64,000 nt of DNA from Seriola aureovittata (Eukaryota > Chordata > Actinopteri > Carangiformes > Carangidae). This document shows, in pieces, positions 12,515 to 25,129 of the stretch. A program made the translations under genes and the position numbers. The first letter of the stretch is position 1. Each line of letters starts with the position of its first letter. The DNA lies in NCBI RefSeq assembly GCF_021018895.1, contig NC_079378.1, positions 9,855,501-9,919,500 on the forward strand, in the 5' to 3' direction. Under the pieces are notes generated by a model. That model made no database searches, was not told the DNA's origin, and was given only the letters and a program-made list of their open reading frames with translations.

Positions 12515-15500
12515 ATATTGCACATTTCATATCCATCGTCCATCTGTCATGTCATTTCCTCACATCAGCTGTTATTTAAAGGTCTGTCATTTCCCTCTAT
12601 GAGTAGTTGTGTACTATATCATCTGATATATAGACTACATGTAGACAGTTTCATCCTGTGTCAATATTTATGATAGTCATACATAGTACAGGCCTTTGTA
12701 TTCCAAAGCAAAAGACTGACACTATATGCCTCAACAGCAACACATTTCTTGTCATATGTGTTGGCTGATTCTGGCATTCTGTGCATCGCACTCACTACAT
12801 ACACCTGTAGAATTTGATAAGGGTAGTAGAATTTGATAAGGTCTGCTTTATCACCCTGATTTTGGACTGGCAGGCGAGACTTCCTCTCGGGCTGAGTACA
12901 TATTTTGCCTCCTTTTGCTAAGATTGGCAGAACACAACCACCGACCGAACCCTGAACCATACTATCTATTAACTGAACTGTTTCTCTTGTGAAGCTTGCC
13001 AACAGCAGTACACCCCTTTAGACTGTACATATGTATATTTTTTTGCTATTTCTATGATATTACCAATCGTGTTGTTTTTGCTGTTGTTGTTTTGTATTAT
13101 ACTCTACTTCCATATCTGTAGTGTATTGTAGTTTTATGATAATGAGGATTAGCTGTAATTGCACTGTACATGTAAAAGCCCAAATAGAGTTGAAAATTAG
13201 CTATAGCTATAAAAACGCCCGGTGCAACACATCAGTTTTATGCTTTGTTTTTAGAACTATGTTAAATTACATTGTCCCTATTGAATAAATAAATAAACTA
13301 TAAAAAAAGAAAAAGAAAAAAAAACTATGAATGAAAGCACCGACTCAAAACATTGGCAAATCAACAGCTGGGTGTGTGTCTTTAATTTTCTTATCTTCCT
13401 CCATCCCCATTTTAGATGAAACACTGCTGAATTTGTAAAATCAAAGAGAGCAGAGAACCAAAAAGCACAAACAAAAAATTACTTTCAAATGTCTCTAAGC
13501 AACTCATGCAGCATTCAGCGCTTTTGTTTCCAAAATATTGCATGGCGAGTCCAAACAGACTCACATATTTACCTCATTATGTTGGCTTATTCTGGGAGAA
13601 AAAAAATAATTATGTTTTCTTCTTGAGTAGAGCCGCAAGCAAAACAAAGGATACAACGGCTGGAGTGTTTGGTGGTCATACAAACATGAAAGGACCTTTG
13701 ACTGGCACTTGAATCAGCGACTAAACACATGCAGAACATTCATTATTTTCCTTCCAGTCCTCTATTTCAGTTCTTTCATTTCCCTGTACCATCTCTGTTT
13801 TCTAACTGCACTTTTCAACCCTCCCTCTTCCTCTACCCTTCTGCATCTCTCCCTTACCATTCCTCTTCTAATGCCTGTATCGATGGGTTGGCGCATCAGT
13901 GGAAGTGTATGGACGATTGCCCTCTGATTGATTTCTGTCATACAGCCTCTCAGCACTGGGAAGCTGTTCACTTGAGATAAATGATGTTGGCACAACAAAA
14001 GCAAATAAACCTCTTCTATCTATCACTCCCTTTCCCACCCCAGCGCTGCTGTCTGCGTCTCTCTGCTCTCATGTCTCGCTCCCTACCTCTTCTCTTCCTG
14101 CCTTCTCGTCTCTTCCTCAGTCTTTCTCTCTCAGATTAAGGTTTCTGCTCTCCATTATTTATTTTCCATGTTTGTTTCCATCATGCGCCTTTTTCATTTT
14201 ATTCTCTCTGTCACTCCTTCTTATTTCCTTCATATCAGCAAGTCAACAGCCCCGGACAGAAGATTTCATGCGTAAGATGCACAAAGAATATCATAGTCAA
14301 ATCAGTACTGATCAGATCAGCTCATTTCATTTTTTTCTGGAAATGATGCAAATTAGCTTCAGGATCTCACATTATGGCCTGAGTACAGCTCTAGATGGAA
14401 CCTGAAGATATACTCAATGATTGGAAGGAGTTTAATTGAGTCATTTCAGCATTTGCCTTGATTTTGTGTTTGATTTTGTGATGAAGTGTTGCAATTAACT
14501 TTTTTTCTGTACCCACCGTCCCTCAACCTGCCTTCTAATTTAGTTCTATTCAGTTAGGCTATTCATTTAATTTCCTTTCCATTTACCTCAGAAACATTTG
14601 AACTTGTTGCGTTACAGTTAATTTTGTTTGAGAAAAAGTAAATCAAACTCAAAATGACTTGTGGCATTACACATTTTGTGATGGATGTCTTCCAGTATGA
14701 AAGTTGAACACTGGTGCAAAATGGATGAATCATCAAAAACCGACTCTGTGAAATGATGGTGTGTCAGATTGTAATTTATGCTACTTATTTTTCTTCCGTT
14801 AACATCTACCATCTAGTGTCGTATATCACCCCAAACAGAGTAGAGTTTGTTGGATTTTTGTTGTTGTTTCTGTTTCTTCGTTATATTTTAGATTAGTTTT
14901 TAAATGCGAAGCAGCTTATGTAACCTGGTTGTAACTCACTGAAAAAGTCACTCATCTGCCTTTAGCACACTCTATTAAGGGATTTTCAGTCATTGTTAAA
15001 TATTTTTTACACATCCCAACCTGCGCTACTTAGAGGATAGGAAGGTATCAGCAGGAGCCGTTTCGACCTGCAGTTACTGACATGTCGATGTCGCGACCTA
15101 GAGGCAAAGAAAGTTTAAGACTCTCGACACTGGACCAGAAAGCAAGTCATTCTACCTAACTAGCACAAAAGTGTGTGCACAAATCGTTTATTCTATCAGT
15201 ACACAACAGGTATGTAAACGGTTTTAATACCCAAGTTCACCCAAGTCTCAAGACTGCAGCTGTGATGTTGACTGGGCCTGGGTTTGGATGCTTCTTATCA
15301 ATAATACTTTAATAATATTTTCTCTTTTCGCTCGAGTTTTGATCAGACTATAGTACATAAAGTCTTTGTTAAAGGGTGTCATGACAACATAATACCACAA
15401 GCATAAAGTATAAGCCACAAGCCTTTCTGTATAAGCCCCTGTGTCAGTACTGCATAAGCCTTAAATCGTACAGTTACATTACAATACACTTTCTGTTCTA

Positions 15501-16352
15501 TTTTACAATCTGGAGACCAACGGCTTTGATCGACAGCCAACAGTTTAAAACTGAATTTCTAATGGATCTCAAACCTACATGTGCTGTTACTGCAATCCCA
15601 AGGAAAGTTGAGATCATATGACTGATGGTTTAGACTACCCTAGCAAAAACAAAGTGAGAGATAGAGAAAGAATTTGTTCCTCCCTTGAGCATCAGACCGA
15701 TGTGCAGCGCCATAGAGAATCAATCAGAAAAGACGGAGAATGAGACACTGGCTGTAGTCTGTGTGATTTTCTGGGCATATGAGTCTATTTTCTGGTTCAG
15801 AGCTGATATCGCTGCCATAAAATGGATGTTATTTTAGTTCAAAAGCTCAGACAATCTCTCTTTTCGGGCCCACAAAAACAGTCTTCTTTTAATTGTTAGC
15901 TGAGTTGCTCTTAGCGCTAAGGCACAACCTGATGTCTTCATAGGTTAAATGTTATAAAAATGTGATAATGTGTTTATCCCTACAAGAAGATTTTTTTTTT
16001 TCTTCCTCTATGGAAGGGGTCAAAAGAACAGCAATTAAAGATGGCAGTGATTCAGCGTCTTGCCCAAGGACACTTCAGCATGACAGATGCTGTTCCAATC
16101 GGCAGTCTGAACCTGCAGGACCTTGCTTTACATCCCGGCTCTCTTGTTTTTAGCTGCGGGAAGAAGCTCGGTTGGTCAGATATTGATTCAACTGTCCCTG
16201 CCCCTGGGAATAAGTTCTGGACAAAGATGTCAGCTGTCAAATGAAAATTCAGCATATTCAAGAGCACAAGAGGTTTGTATTCCTAAGCAGATCGCTGGTT
16301 GGAGCTATATTTGCAAGGTTGGCATAATAGATAACAAGAATGAAGCACCACC

Positions 16353-16384
16353 CACCCCCCGCCCGCCCGCCCGCCCACCCACCC
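16353..16384. repeat. C-rich (CCCG/CCCA)n tract
   Basis: Short imperfect tetranucleotide array of CCCG and CCCA units, strongly C on the plus strand and G on the strand of the kctd16 transcript. Confidence 0.85.
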
Positions 16385-16496
16385 TTCTCCCGCTCTTCTC
16401 CTCCTTGTCTTTCTCTTGATGCAGCATAATTAGTCCCCTGCAAGGCAGCGTGAAATGATGTGTTTGACTGTTCAGCTTCTTAAACCAGCCACAGCC

Positions 16497-16521
16497 TTTT
16501 TTTTTTTTTTTTTTTTTTTTT
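16497..16521. repeat. Poly(T) run, 25 bp
   Basis: Uninterrupted T run; no clear retroelement body is seen next to it. Confidence 0.95.
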
Positions 16522-18450
16522 GCCGGCATTTTCTCACAGCTGTATTTAAAGCCGATGCGCCTCGAAGAGTGTGTTTCTGCACTCACATTTGTTTTGTTTT
16601 TTGTCGCTGAGTGAAAATGCTTCCCCCTCTTCCCCACAAGCAGGTGTTACATTTTGCTTTAGAGTGACACTATGTAGTGACAATGAGTTTCCATTTCCAG
16701 CAGCACATTTATTTCCCTCTTACTTTTCTGCCTACTGATTTCCTCCCCTCTTCTTCCCTCTGTAGTTGGAGTAATCTAAAACAGTATTTTTTAAAAATGT
16801 ATATAACACATACCAATACATGTATAATCCACCATATGCTACAGAAGCACACTGGCAGCCTTTCCTCAGAGATTACAAGAGGTACTATAACAAATTGGCA
16901 CAACTTCCCCAAACAAATGTGATACCACTGACACTGGCTTTCATTCTTGTTTCCTTTCTTATGTGTAAGAGAGTGTTAGTAGTTGTAGAGGGAGGTAGAG
17001 ATCAGTACGATGCAAAATAGCAAGAAGAGGAAAAGAAATACGTATGAAGAGTTAGTAATTTTTCTAAGGATGGTGGAAAGTTTTACATAGTTTCAACATG
17101 AAGGAAAATAACCAATTAATATCTGACATAGTCCAGTAGTGCTCTGTCCTCACATGCACTGAAACTAATTGTAACAATGGGGACTTGGGTAGTTTGAAAC
17201 ACTTAAGAGTAGCTGTGCAGGCTCAGTGAAACTTTCCTCTTGAAGACCAGTCCTACTGATTACTAATCATGCCTTCTTTCCGAATGTTCAAAAACTCTCA
17301 TTTTCTTTTAACAGGCACCAGCCTCTGTTAGCATTCATTAATAATACTTGTGCAAATCATCACTTTCAAGCCACCAAACCCAGACTGCTCTCTTAAACAT
17401 TCATCGTGATGCAAATTAAACCAATAACTCTGGCCCGTCTCTCGCTGCTCACAGTGAACGCCAGGCCATCAGCACTCACACTGTTACTGTTTATATTTAC
17501 CACTTTCCCTTTAATTAGCCTATTCATATTAATAAATGTTAGAGAAGAAAAATTCAAAGCGGAGACTGTAGCAGTTCTTCTGTCATTTATAGGAATGAAT
17601 TAGTGGCTTTTTGGTCATACAGAATACATAAAGGTCACACAGAGACACAGCCAGTGAGTCTTCAACTTACATGTTCTCACTGAATGACAATACATTCTTG
17701 TGGCATGAACCAGCCATATGTATTGATTGTCAGCAGTATTACTTTCATATTATTAGGTAGTTGCTTGGGGGTCAGTTATATTATCCCCAGGTCTATTTTC
17801 AGCCATCCATCTAGCCACAGAGCTGTCAGTCAATCCTGCATCTACTTTACCATTACAACTTTACCATTGATCAATGCATTGATTAATCATCCGTGTATTC
17901 ATTCCGTGTATAAATAGTTTATGATATCAATCCTCTCAATGTTACTTAAAAATGTATAAATAGCAACATAAAATTGATGGAAAGGTTTAAAAACAGTTGC
18001 CAAATGCTGATTTAACTGAAAAAGGGGGTGAGAAAATCTATGAATCCAAGAAATACCACCAGCAGTTTATTCAATTTTATTTGTATGACTTGCTGCAGTC
18101 AGTTTCCTTGTGGTGATTTTAAAGATTCACGTGGATGTGACTGTAATGCCCCTCATGGGTTAATATGGGTGATGAATGGGAACCAGGTGATTCTGCAAAG
18201 TGTTTTTATTTTTTTGTCTAAGAACAACTGAGCAAGCAGCCTGAAGCAGCAGAAAATGTTACCACCATGTAGCAAGCAGTAGAAGGAAATACAGACCACA
18301 CACAGTGCTGTGCTAACAAAAAAATATAATACTCCAGGGGTGGAAGGTGTGCAGGAAGAAATGGCTGACTTCTGAAGGGTCTTTTTAGCCACATTTCCAA
18401 CACTTGGAATAAGTATTGGGGGAAAAAAAATAGACCAATGGCCTCTGATT

Positions 18451-18474
18451 AAAAAAAAAAAAAAAAAAAAAAAA
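18451..18474. repeat. Poly(A) run, 24 bp
   Basis: Uninterrupted A run without a recognisable retroelement body or flanking duplication. Confidence 0.95.
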
Positions 18475-18834
18475 GAATTGATTTCCGTGGTTGGATGCTG
18501 GGTGAAAGTGTAAGAGCTTACACACTGTGAACATTCGTACAATATGTGACGACATGTTTACACACAACAGTTATGTATATTGACACATTTGTGGTAATAA
18601 AAGTACACACTGCATATTGCTCCTGACAAACAATAACGCTCTGGCACAGTGTCCGGTGATGAATTATCTGCAAATGATGTCGGCACAAACATACAGGCTG
18701 TAATCGGCAAAACAATTGCACGGGCATTATCGCTGCCCAGCAGAGCGTTCACCAGCCGCTATCTCTGTCCCTCTGTCACACACATTCGCTCATTATACAT
18801 CTGTAACACACACGCACACACGCACGCACACACA

Positions 18835-18907
18835 AGGGTTGGGAAGGTTACTTTCACAATGTAATTGCTTATAGATTACTGCATGTTTCCTCATGACTGT
18901 AGTAATC
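18835..18907 (+). mobile_element. 5' fragment of a Harbinger-like MITE
   Basis: GGGTTGGGAAGGTTACTTTC, an ATGTAATTGCTTATAGATTA stretch and later TAGTAATCC are characteristic of the end of a teleost MITE family that usually begins CAGTGTTGGGAAGGTTACTT. No matching opposite end is found, so the copy is truncated. Confidence 0.55.
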
Positions 18908-19518
18908 CTGACACTGTGCTGACTCTGTGATGGTTTCAGTCGTATCGGCAGTACTGCTTACAGAGTCTGAGAATCTGAGGTTAAATTGGGCTCCGATTCA
19001 TTTTAATTCCACCATTATCATCATTTGCAAAAGTGATCATTCATTTTTCATCCTTTAAAAGATGACTTTATTAATTTTTCCAACCATTAGCAACATTGAG
19101 CTGTACTGTCTCTCATTTCGCTTCCTCTGGTATCTTTTTTTTTTTTTTTTTTGCTCTGCGTCCATCCACTTGTTTCATTATCCTCAATCAGTCTCCAGTC
19201 TTTGTCTCCCCAATCTGTCATCTGACCCCTCGTGCCCCTTTCTGCCAACATAATGGAGTGCCTTTGCAGACTTTTTATGTCTCTGTCTCGTTTTTCTTTC
19301 TTTACTCTGTCTTCTTCTCAACATCTTTCCCTCCTTTCCACTTGTTGTCTTTCTTTCACCAGGCGTGAGAAAGTCTGACTGTCCTTTCTGGACCCATCGT
19401 CACGTCTTACTGTTAAAACATATTGGCTGTCGTAATTATGACTGTAATGGTGCTACTTCTGGAGACGCTCCTATGGGTCGTATCAGAGTGTTGGGACAGG
19501 CAAGCTATATGACCTATA

Positions 19519-19822
19519 CTTAGAACTAGGGCTGCACAATTGATCGAAATATAATCAAAATCGCAGGAGCTGCAAAAAAATCGCAGGAACTGCAATTTCT
19601 TTGATAAAGGTAAAATGTGTCACAACATTGTTGTGCATTGTTAGCACCATAAGCGTCAAAAGAGATCACATCATCATCATCATTTTTTATATATTTTTAG
19701 GGAAAATGAAATGCAAAAACAACCTTTCCAACCGAAATCTAGACTCATATCGCAATCGCAATATCTGCTAGAAATAATCGCTATATGATTTTCTTTGCAT
19801 ATTGTTCAGCCCTACTTAGCAT
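19519..19822. mobile_element. hAT-like MITE, complete, with 8-bp target duplication
   Basis: The element runs from 19527 to 19814 (288 bp). It begins TAGGGCTGCACAAT and ends ATTGTTCAGCCCTA: inverted ends with one mismatch over 14 bp. Flanking octamers CTTAGAAC (19519-19526) and CTTAGCAT (19815-19822) match at six of eight positions, which fits the 8-bp target-site duplication of hAT elements. It has no coding capacity. Internal ATCGCA-type motifs repeat near both ends. Confidence 0.8.
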
Positions 19823-19929
19823 GAACCAGTATCCCATACAGCCTGAGCATGTGATGCAAGACTTCAGCTGCATTTATTACTAACCCTGCTCAGCTTATAA
19901 AAGATTCATGCTTCTATGCTCAGTGGCCC

Positions 19930-20035
19930 ATGTATCAGTTACACCTACTTAGTAGCAGATAGGACCCTCTTTTAGCCTGCAGGCCCTCCTGAATTTTTTG
20001 AGGCTTGGATTCAGCGGGCGTGCAAGAAATGTTCA
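19930..20035 (+). repeat. Fragment of a dispersed teleost repeat
   Basis: The run ACACCTACTTAGTAGCAGAT, then AGGACCCTCTTTTAGCCTGC and GAGGCTTGGATTCAGC resembles a dispersed teleost repeat known to me by its motifs (GGACCC, TTTTGCCT/AGCCTGCAG, GGCATGGATTCAAC). The family name is not certain and the copy is diverged. Confidence 0.5.
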
Positions 20036-22111
20036 ACCAGAGTCGCGGCGTCCGCAATAGACATTTCTCATGCTTTAGACGTTTTCATCCACATGACTGG
20101 CCACGGACCGCTGCTGTTTTTGTTGATTGTTGTTCTCAAGAGGCTGAAGACACTTTGGTGCATGAAAATCCCAGGAGGCTGGCTGTTTTCCGAGCGGTGG
20201 TGATAGTACAATGTTGAGTTAATTAAGTCACACAACTTGTCCATTGTAATGTAACTGAAAGTCTCAACACTGTCTGCATGAGTGTCTGCATGACTGAGCT
20301 GTTTAATACTACAAGGAGGTGGAACAAATTGGTGTGTTAATACATGCAAAAAATGTTTGCGTTTTTCCCCCTTTCTCAGCAAAGAATTCTTCACTCTAAA
20401 TAATGACTGGACATAATCACCTACATACCTGCAAAGTGTGTTGTTACTTTCCTGGGCTAATGGTGAACGATGATGGTTTGAAGATGTGTCGATTTCATTC
20501 AAGCAGTCTTGTGATTTGACTTGTAGGAATTCAGCAAACATTAAATGTCTCTCGGAAAAAAACTTTTTTATTATTTGCTGCACCCCTGTCACATCTGTGC
20601 ATGTCAAGGAAAGGCATGTTGTGTATGAATATGACAAATGTGTTATTGCTGTGTGCTGCCTTTTTGGTGAATAAAGCTCTACAGGAGTTCATGAACCACG
20701 GACCCCATGTGGCCACTAGAATTTAACAATTTATGGGACAGGCACTGATTTCCCCCGAGGACTCTGCAGCCAGACACCTCAAGTGTTTGGGCAGTGAGTG
20801 TGTTTTGTCCATTTTGTGGCCCTGTTGCCTTGTGTTTGCATGACTGAGGCAACTGTTGAGGAGTGGTGCGTTGTCAGGAACAGTCTACGCTGACATCTGG
20901 AATATTACACCAAACAATCATTTCAGGAAAGAAACTGCAGAAAAGACACGTTCTCAATCACAAAATTACAAATATTTATATAAAAAAAAAAAAAAAAAAG
21001 AAATTGTGGATTAAGACTGAATCGATGTGGATTATCAGGATGGATCGTTGAAGTGATGAAAGGATTGACTGAGAAGAAGAAGAATCAAAAGATTAAGAAA
21101 GGCTGTTGTTGGCTGTGAAAGGTATGCAGACTGAAAGGCGTCTGATCAATACAACCTTATCGTGGTGTTAAATCCTCTCACATCCTGGCAATACTCTCTC
21201 TACTTGGCCTTTTTATCTCTGATTCCATCGTGCTCTCTTTTTTCACTTGATCTGTTTTACTTCTTTTTTTTTTTTTTTAAAGTGAGAGGCCACATGGTCC
21301 ACAATAGCATTTCTTTATTGAGAGGAAAAGCTGTGAGAGGAAACAGATGCAATGAGCTCTGGAGAGATTTATTCTGAGGCCAGCAAGGATAATTTTCAAT
21401 TTAAGCATTTAGGCAAGGTTTTACCACTACACCATGTTTTGGTGTTGTGAATATCCCTCTTTTACGTTTCTCACTGTGCAGGTGGCTGTGAGAGCGCTTG
21501 CTTAAATGAGAGTTTAACATCTCATCCCCATGAACTCTGCGAAAAACAAAACACTACGTGAACCTCACAACTGCTTTTCCCTCTTTACACTCCACTCCAA
21601 GCATCTACTCCATGTTAAGTGCCTCAGTCTGCAGCATCATCTGTAAATGGCTCATCGCAGTTGTCCCATTTCACCTGGAGTATTCCCAGCAGGGAGGATT
21701 TAAAGAAAGCAGTGCAGGACAGGATGTGCAGGAAGAAGCATGGTTGGTGAACCAAAAGGAATGGGATATTCCCTGAGGGCAAGTGACATTCTTTAACATT
21801 GCCTGCTGCAAATCTCTACATGTTAATGTTCTCTATCTACAGCTGGCACATTTTGTATCCTCTTTTTCCTTCATTTTCTCACTTAATTTTGCCACCATTT
21901 CCCTTTTCCACTTCCCTGCCAGTCAACCATTGTGTTGCCCATTTGCAGGGATTTTGTTCAAATTGCAGACGTTATTTTTCTCTCCATGTGGTCGTCAGTC
22001 ACCTCTAGTGCTACTCATGATGAAATGACAGACAAAGGGAAGGGAAATGAGGAAATGAAAAAGTAACAGCTTGGACAAACAATAAATCACATTATGCAAG
22101 TGGCTGAAAGC

Positions 22112-22115
<4 letters not shown>

Positions 22116-22153
<38 letters not shown>

Positions 22154-22195
22154 TGGGTTAGCTTGAACGTCAGAGGCAGTTTCTCAGTTTGTGCC

Positions 22196-22241
<46 letters not shown>
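22116..22241. repeat. Two (TG)n tracts separated by 46 bp
   Basis: (TG)n at 22116-22152 and (GT)n at 22199-22241, both with GT on the plus strand, interrupted by unique sequence. Confidence 0.95.
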
Positions 22242-22243
<2 letters not shown>

Positions 22244-22512
22244 CAAATGGGTGCGCAACAATATTTCAAACACCATCAGGGTATATGGGCCAAATCTGAC
22301 GGTGTTAATGTCAGTAAGGACCATGACAAAGCTGGACTGCTGGTTACCAACCATGGCAGTTCAAAGGCTGTGGAGCCTTCAAGGCAGAAGCTTTGAAATA
22401 GAGTTGGAACAGGAGCAGTTTTGGAGAACCACAAGCTCTGGACGGCTTCCCAGGGGCCTCATTAGGGACTAGGCATGATGGGTAGATGGAGGAAGTGGGG
22501 CACAGCTACCAA

Positions 22513-22514
<2 letters not shown>

Positions 22515-22582
<68 letters not shown>

Positions 22583-22642
22583 CACAAAATCACAAATCTT
22601 CTCACTCACGTAAGCACGTGAACACACACACACACACACACA
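22515..22642. repeat. Two (AC)n tracts, opposite orientation to the neighbouring GT tracts
   Basis: (AC)n at 22515-22579 and 22622-22642, with AC on the plus strand; these are complementary to the GT tracts 270-500 bp to the left. Confidence 0.95.
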
Positions 22643-22950
22643 TATGCTCTCACACATTCATTCATGCAGACACATAGGGGGTGAGAGAGAGCCACAAGGC
22701 ATAAGAGACTGCAATAGTTATTGGCAGTAAAGCGATGTGTTAAGACTACTGTGTACACCAAGCATCATGCAACTGGCAGAGGTTTAGACAAACGAAAAGA
22801 AAAAACTTGATAGTGTATCTTTGAATTTCTTTTCAAGGCTCTAATTGAAATCTTAGTGTTAAGTGTGCTATGCTGTTATTTTATCAGTTCAGTTTATTAC
22901 TTTCATGTATTTTTTTTTTGTTACTCATAGGTGTTGGATTTGTATACATT

Positions 22951-22952
<2 letters not shown>

Positions 22953-22986
<34 letters not shown>

Positions 22987-23155
22987 TAAGTAAGTGTGTG
23001 TTGGGTCATTAGCTACAACAGCTTTGGCTCATTCTGACTTTTAGAGCGTCTCCAGAGTTGATCTCACGCTAAGTGTCATTAAGCCACTCGTCTTTTCACG
23101 CAGCTGGTGAGTGTGAGTGTCGCAATGCGTGTGCGCATCTGTGCATGTTTATGAC

Positions 23156-23198
<43 letters not shown>
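22953..23198. repeat. Two (GT)n tracts
   Basis: (GT)n at 22953-22982 and 23157-23198, the second ending in GCGTGCGTGC. Confidence 0.95.
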
Positions 23199-23202
<4 letters not shown>

Positions 23203-24396
23203 CGTGCATATACTGGGAGCAGGCTGTGTTCCCGACACCCTACATTTAGCTCTTCAACAGCTCACTGACGGAGCTCCATATGGTGTCTCTCAGTTTCCAT
23301 CTCATGCACCCATCACAATGTGTGATTTATGCTTTTTTAATAGGCAGACCCACACACATACACACAGACGGGGCATACAGCTTATTATTGATGCAGTAAA
23401 AGCACTAAATCCACCCTTAAAGTAACCATTTTCCTTGGGAGGTGTTGGCGTTGATGACTCAAAAAAAGACACAAATGTCCACATGTATATCCAAGACTGT
23501 CACGGCTGGTGAGGAAGTCAGCTAAGTAAATAAATATATTTGCTGCTTATTCTATATACTCTGAAAAGTATTTTAAATATAAGACACAGAGTTCTTTTGG
23601 ATCTGCGAGCTAAATCATGAGTGTACGGTATCATTTGCTCACTGTGTCAAAGATTAAATCCAACCCACATCATCATCTTCTCCATCTCGCCTATAATCCC
23701 TGTCGCTCTTCACTTTCACATAGCTAGAAGACAGATGGAAATGCCATGTGCAATTCTATTTCATTTACTGTGGATCAAATATGTTTTACATTTGATAGAT
23801 TTGAACTTTAATTATTGATTTGTTTCAAATTGGATACATGGAATATATACGTATGTCATTTTTATTTAGACTTGTTAGACAGCGATAAAATATACTGTAT
23901 GTCCTGTGGGTGTGAAAAGAACCCTCACTCAAACGTGATTTTCGCATATCATCAAATAGTTATGGTGATCACATAAATTACCAATCCGTCTCAAATGTAT
24001 TGAAACAGGTTTCAAGGAAAAGAAATACAATTTTGAATGAAAACCACTACATTAAATTAAGTGTCCAAAAACTAAAAAACTAAAAGTGGTTTCTTCACTG
24101 TAGCTAAATATGTGTTATTAAAAATAATTTGATACGGTCATTTAAACTATTGCTATTTTGTATGTTGCTGACTGAAGATGGTGTGTTTAACAGTGTTCAT
24201 CTTCAGTCTATTGATAGATCTATGTAGCCAGACCCTGCAGACTAAGTGCTGAGAATCATATACCTAAGTATTTGCGACTGAGACAAAAGCAGCAGAGGTA
24301 TTTCATCCAGTCATATGGCATTCAATCATATCTGCAATGTAAAAAGGCACAGACATGTACTGTGTATGCAAATGCATGCAAATGCACAGAAGAGTG

Positions 24397-24421
24397 TATA
24401 TATATATATATATATATATAT
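24397..24421. repeat. (TA)n microsatellite
   Basis: About twelve TA units directly following a duplicated octamer motif at 24366-24383. Confidence 0.95.
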
Positions 24422-25129
24422 GCAACCAGCTATTTCTGGTACATAGGATCAGTATACACATAGTTAGGTTTGTTTGTCAATTTCCCTTAGGTAAATTCCT
24501 ACTGTTCAGTAACACAGAAATTGCCCTGTAATGAGCCCAGATGGCACAGTAGGAGGTACTTTCTTCCTCCCCTCCACACCAGGAGTACAAACGTTACAGT
24601 ATATCACAGCACCCTCAACAGCAGCAACGCGCACTGAGGGAGGCAGACAAGCACAACAGCTTTTCTATGCTGATATCAAGAGGGAGCCCAGACTTATTCA
24701 CTGAAGGTATTTTTTGCATGACGATATGTGACACTGGATGAAATATAGGCCTTTTTCATTGAAGACGTTTTGATATGTTGCAGTTGGAAAAGCAAAGTTG
24801 TAAATGATGACATTATGGCTGTGTTCCATGGAGCTGCTTCACTGTCAGGGTCCTGCATTGTTCATAGTTGCTCACTGTCACACTGTGTGTGTTTCCATCC
24901 ACCTGTTTTTATGTGTATTTTCAATTTGTGCATAAAGAAATGTGAGTGCAAATGCCAAAAACGAAGGGAAAAGTTAGGTGGAAAAGTTGCCATATTGATA
25001 GACGCAAAATTAAACAAAATGCAATGGAAACAGATAATAAAATAAATTAAAAAAGGCAAATCATAATATGAAGCATGTGACCTAAACGTCCAGTGAAGCT
25101 TCTGCTTCACTGAAGAAGCAAAAAATAGC

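Larger units (their letters stand above)
10866..18834. other. Intronic block: mostly unique, with pyrimidine-rich tracts
   Basis: Contains the two compound microsatellites near 12 kb, pyrimidine-rich stretches at about 13740-13870 and 14030-14230, a cytosine-rich (CCCG/CCCA)n tract at 16353-16384, a 25-T run at 16497-16521 and a 24-A run at 18451-18474. A motif at about 16056-16090 (TCTTGCCCAAGGACACTTCA) resembles the repeat piece at 56447. No exon or RNA gene is seen. Confidence 0.5.
20036..25129. other. Intronic block with a dense microsatellite cluster
   Basis: Outside the listed microsatellites (22.1-23.2 kb and 24.4 kb) there are A and T runs (20982-20999, 21264-21278) and unique A+T-rich DNA. 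A 189-codon minus-strand open frame at 20068-20637 has no family I recognise. No exon is supported. Confidence 0.5.

Noticed and set aside
16056..16240. Complete SINE-like repeat
   Set aside because: Only the short TCTTGCCCAAGGACACTTCA-type motif matches; the rest does not follow the known repeat, so it is mentioned only inside a block entry.
18451..18474. Poly(A) tail of a processed pseudogene
   Set aside because: No coding-like sequence or flanking duplication is seen beside the A run; the same applies to 20982-20999 and 31529-31546.
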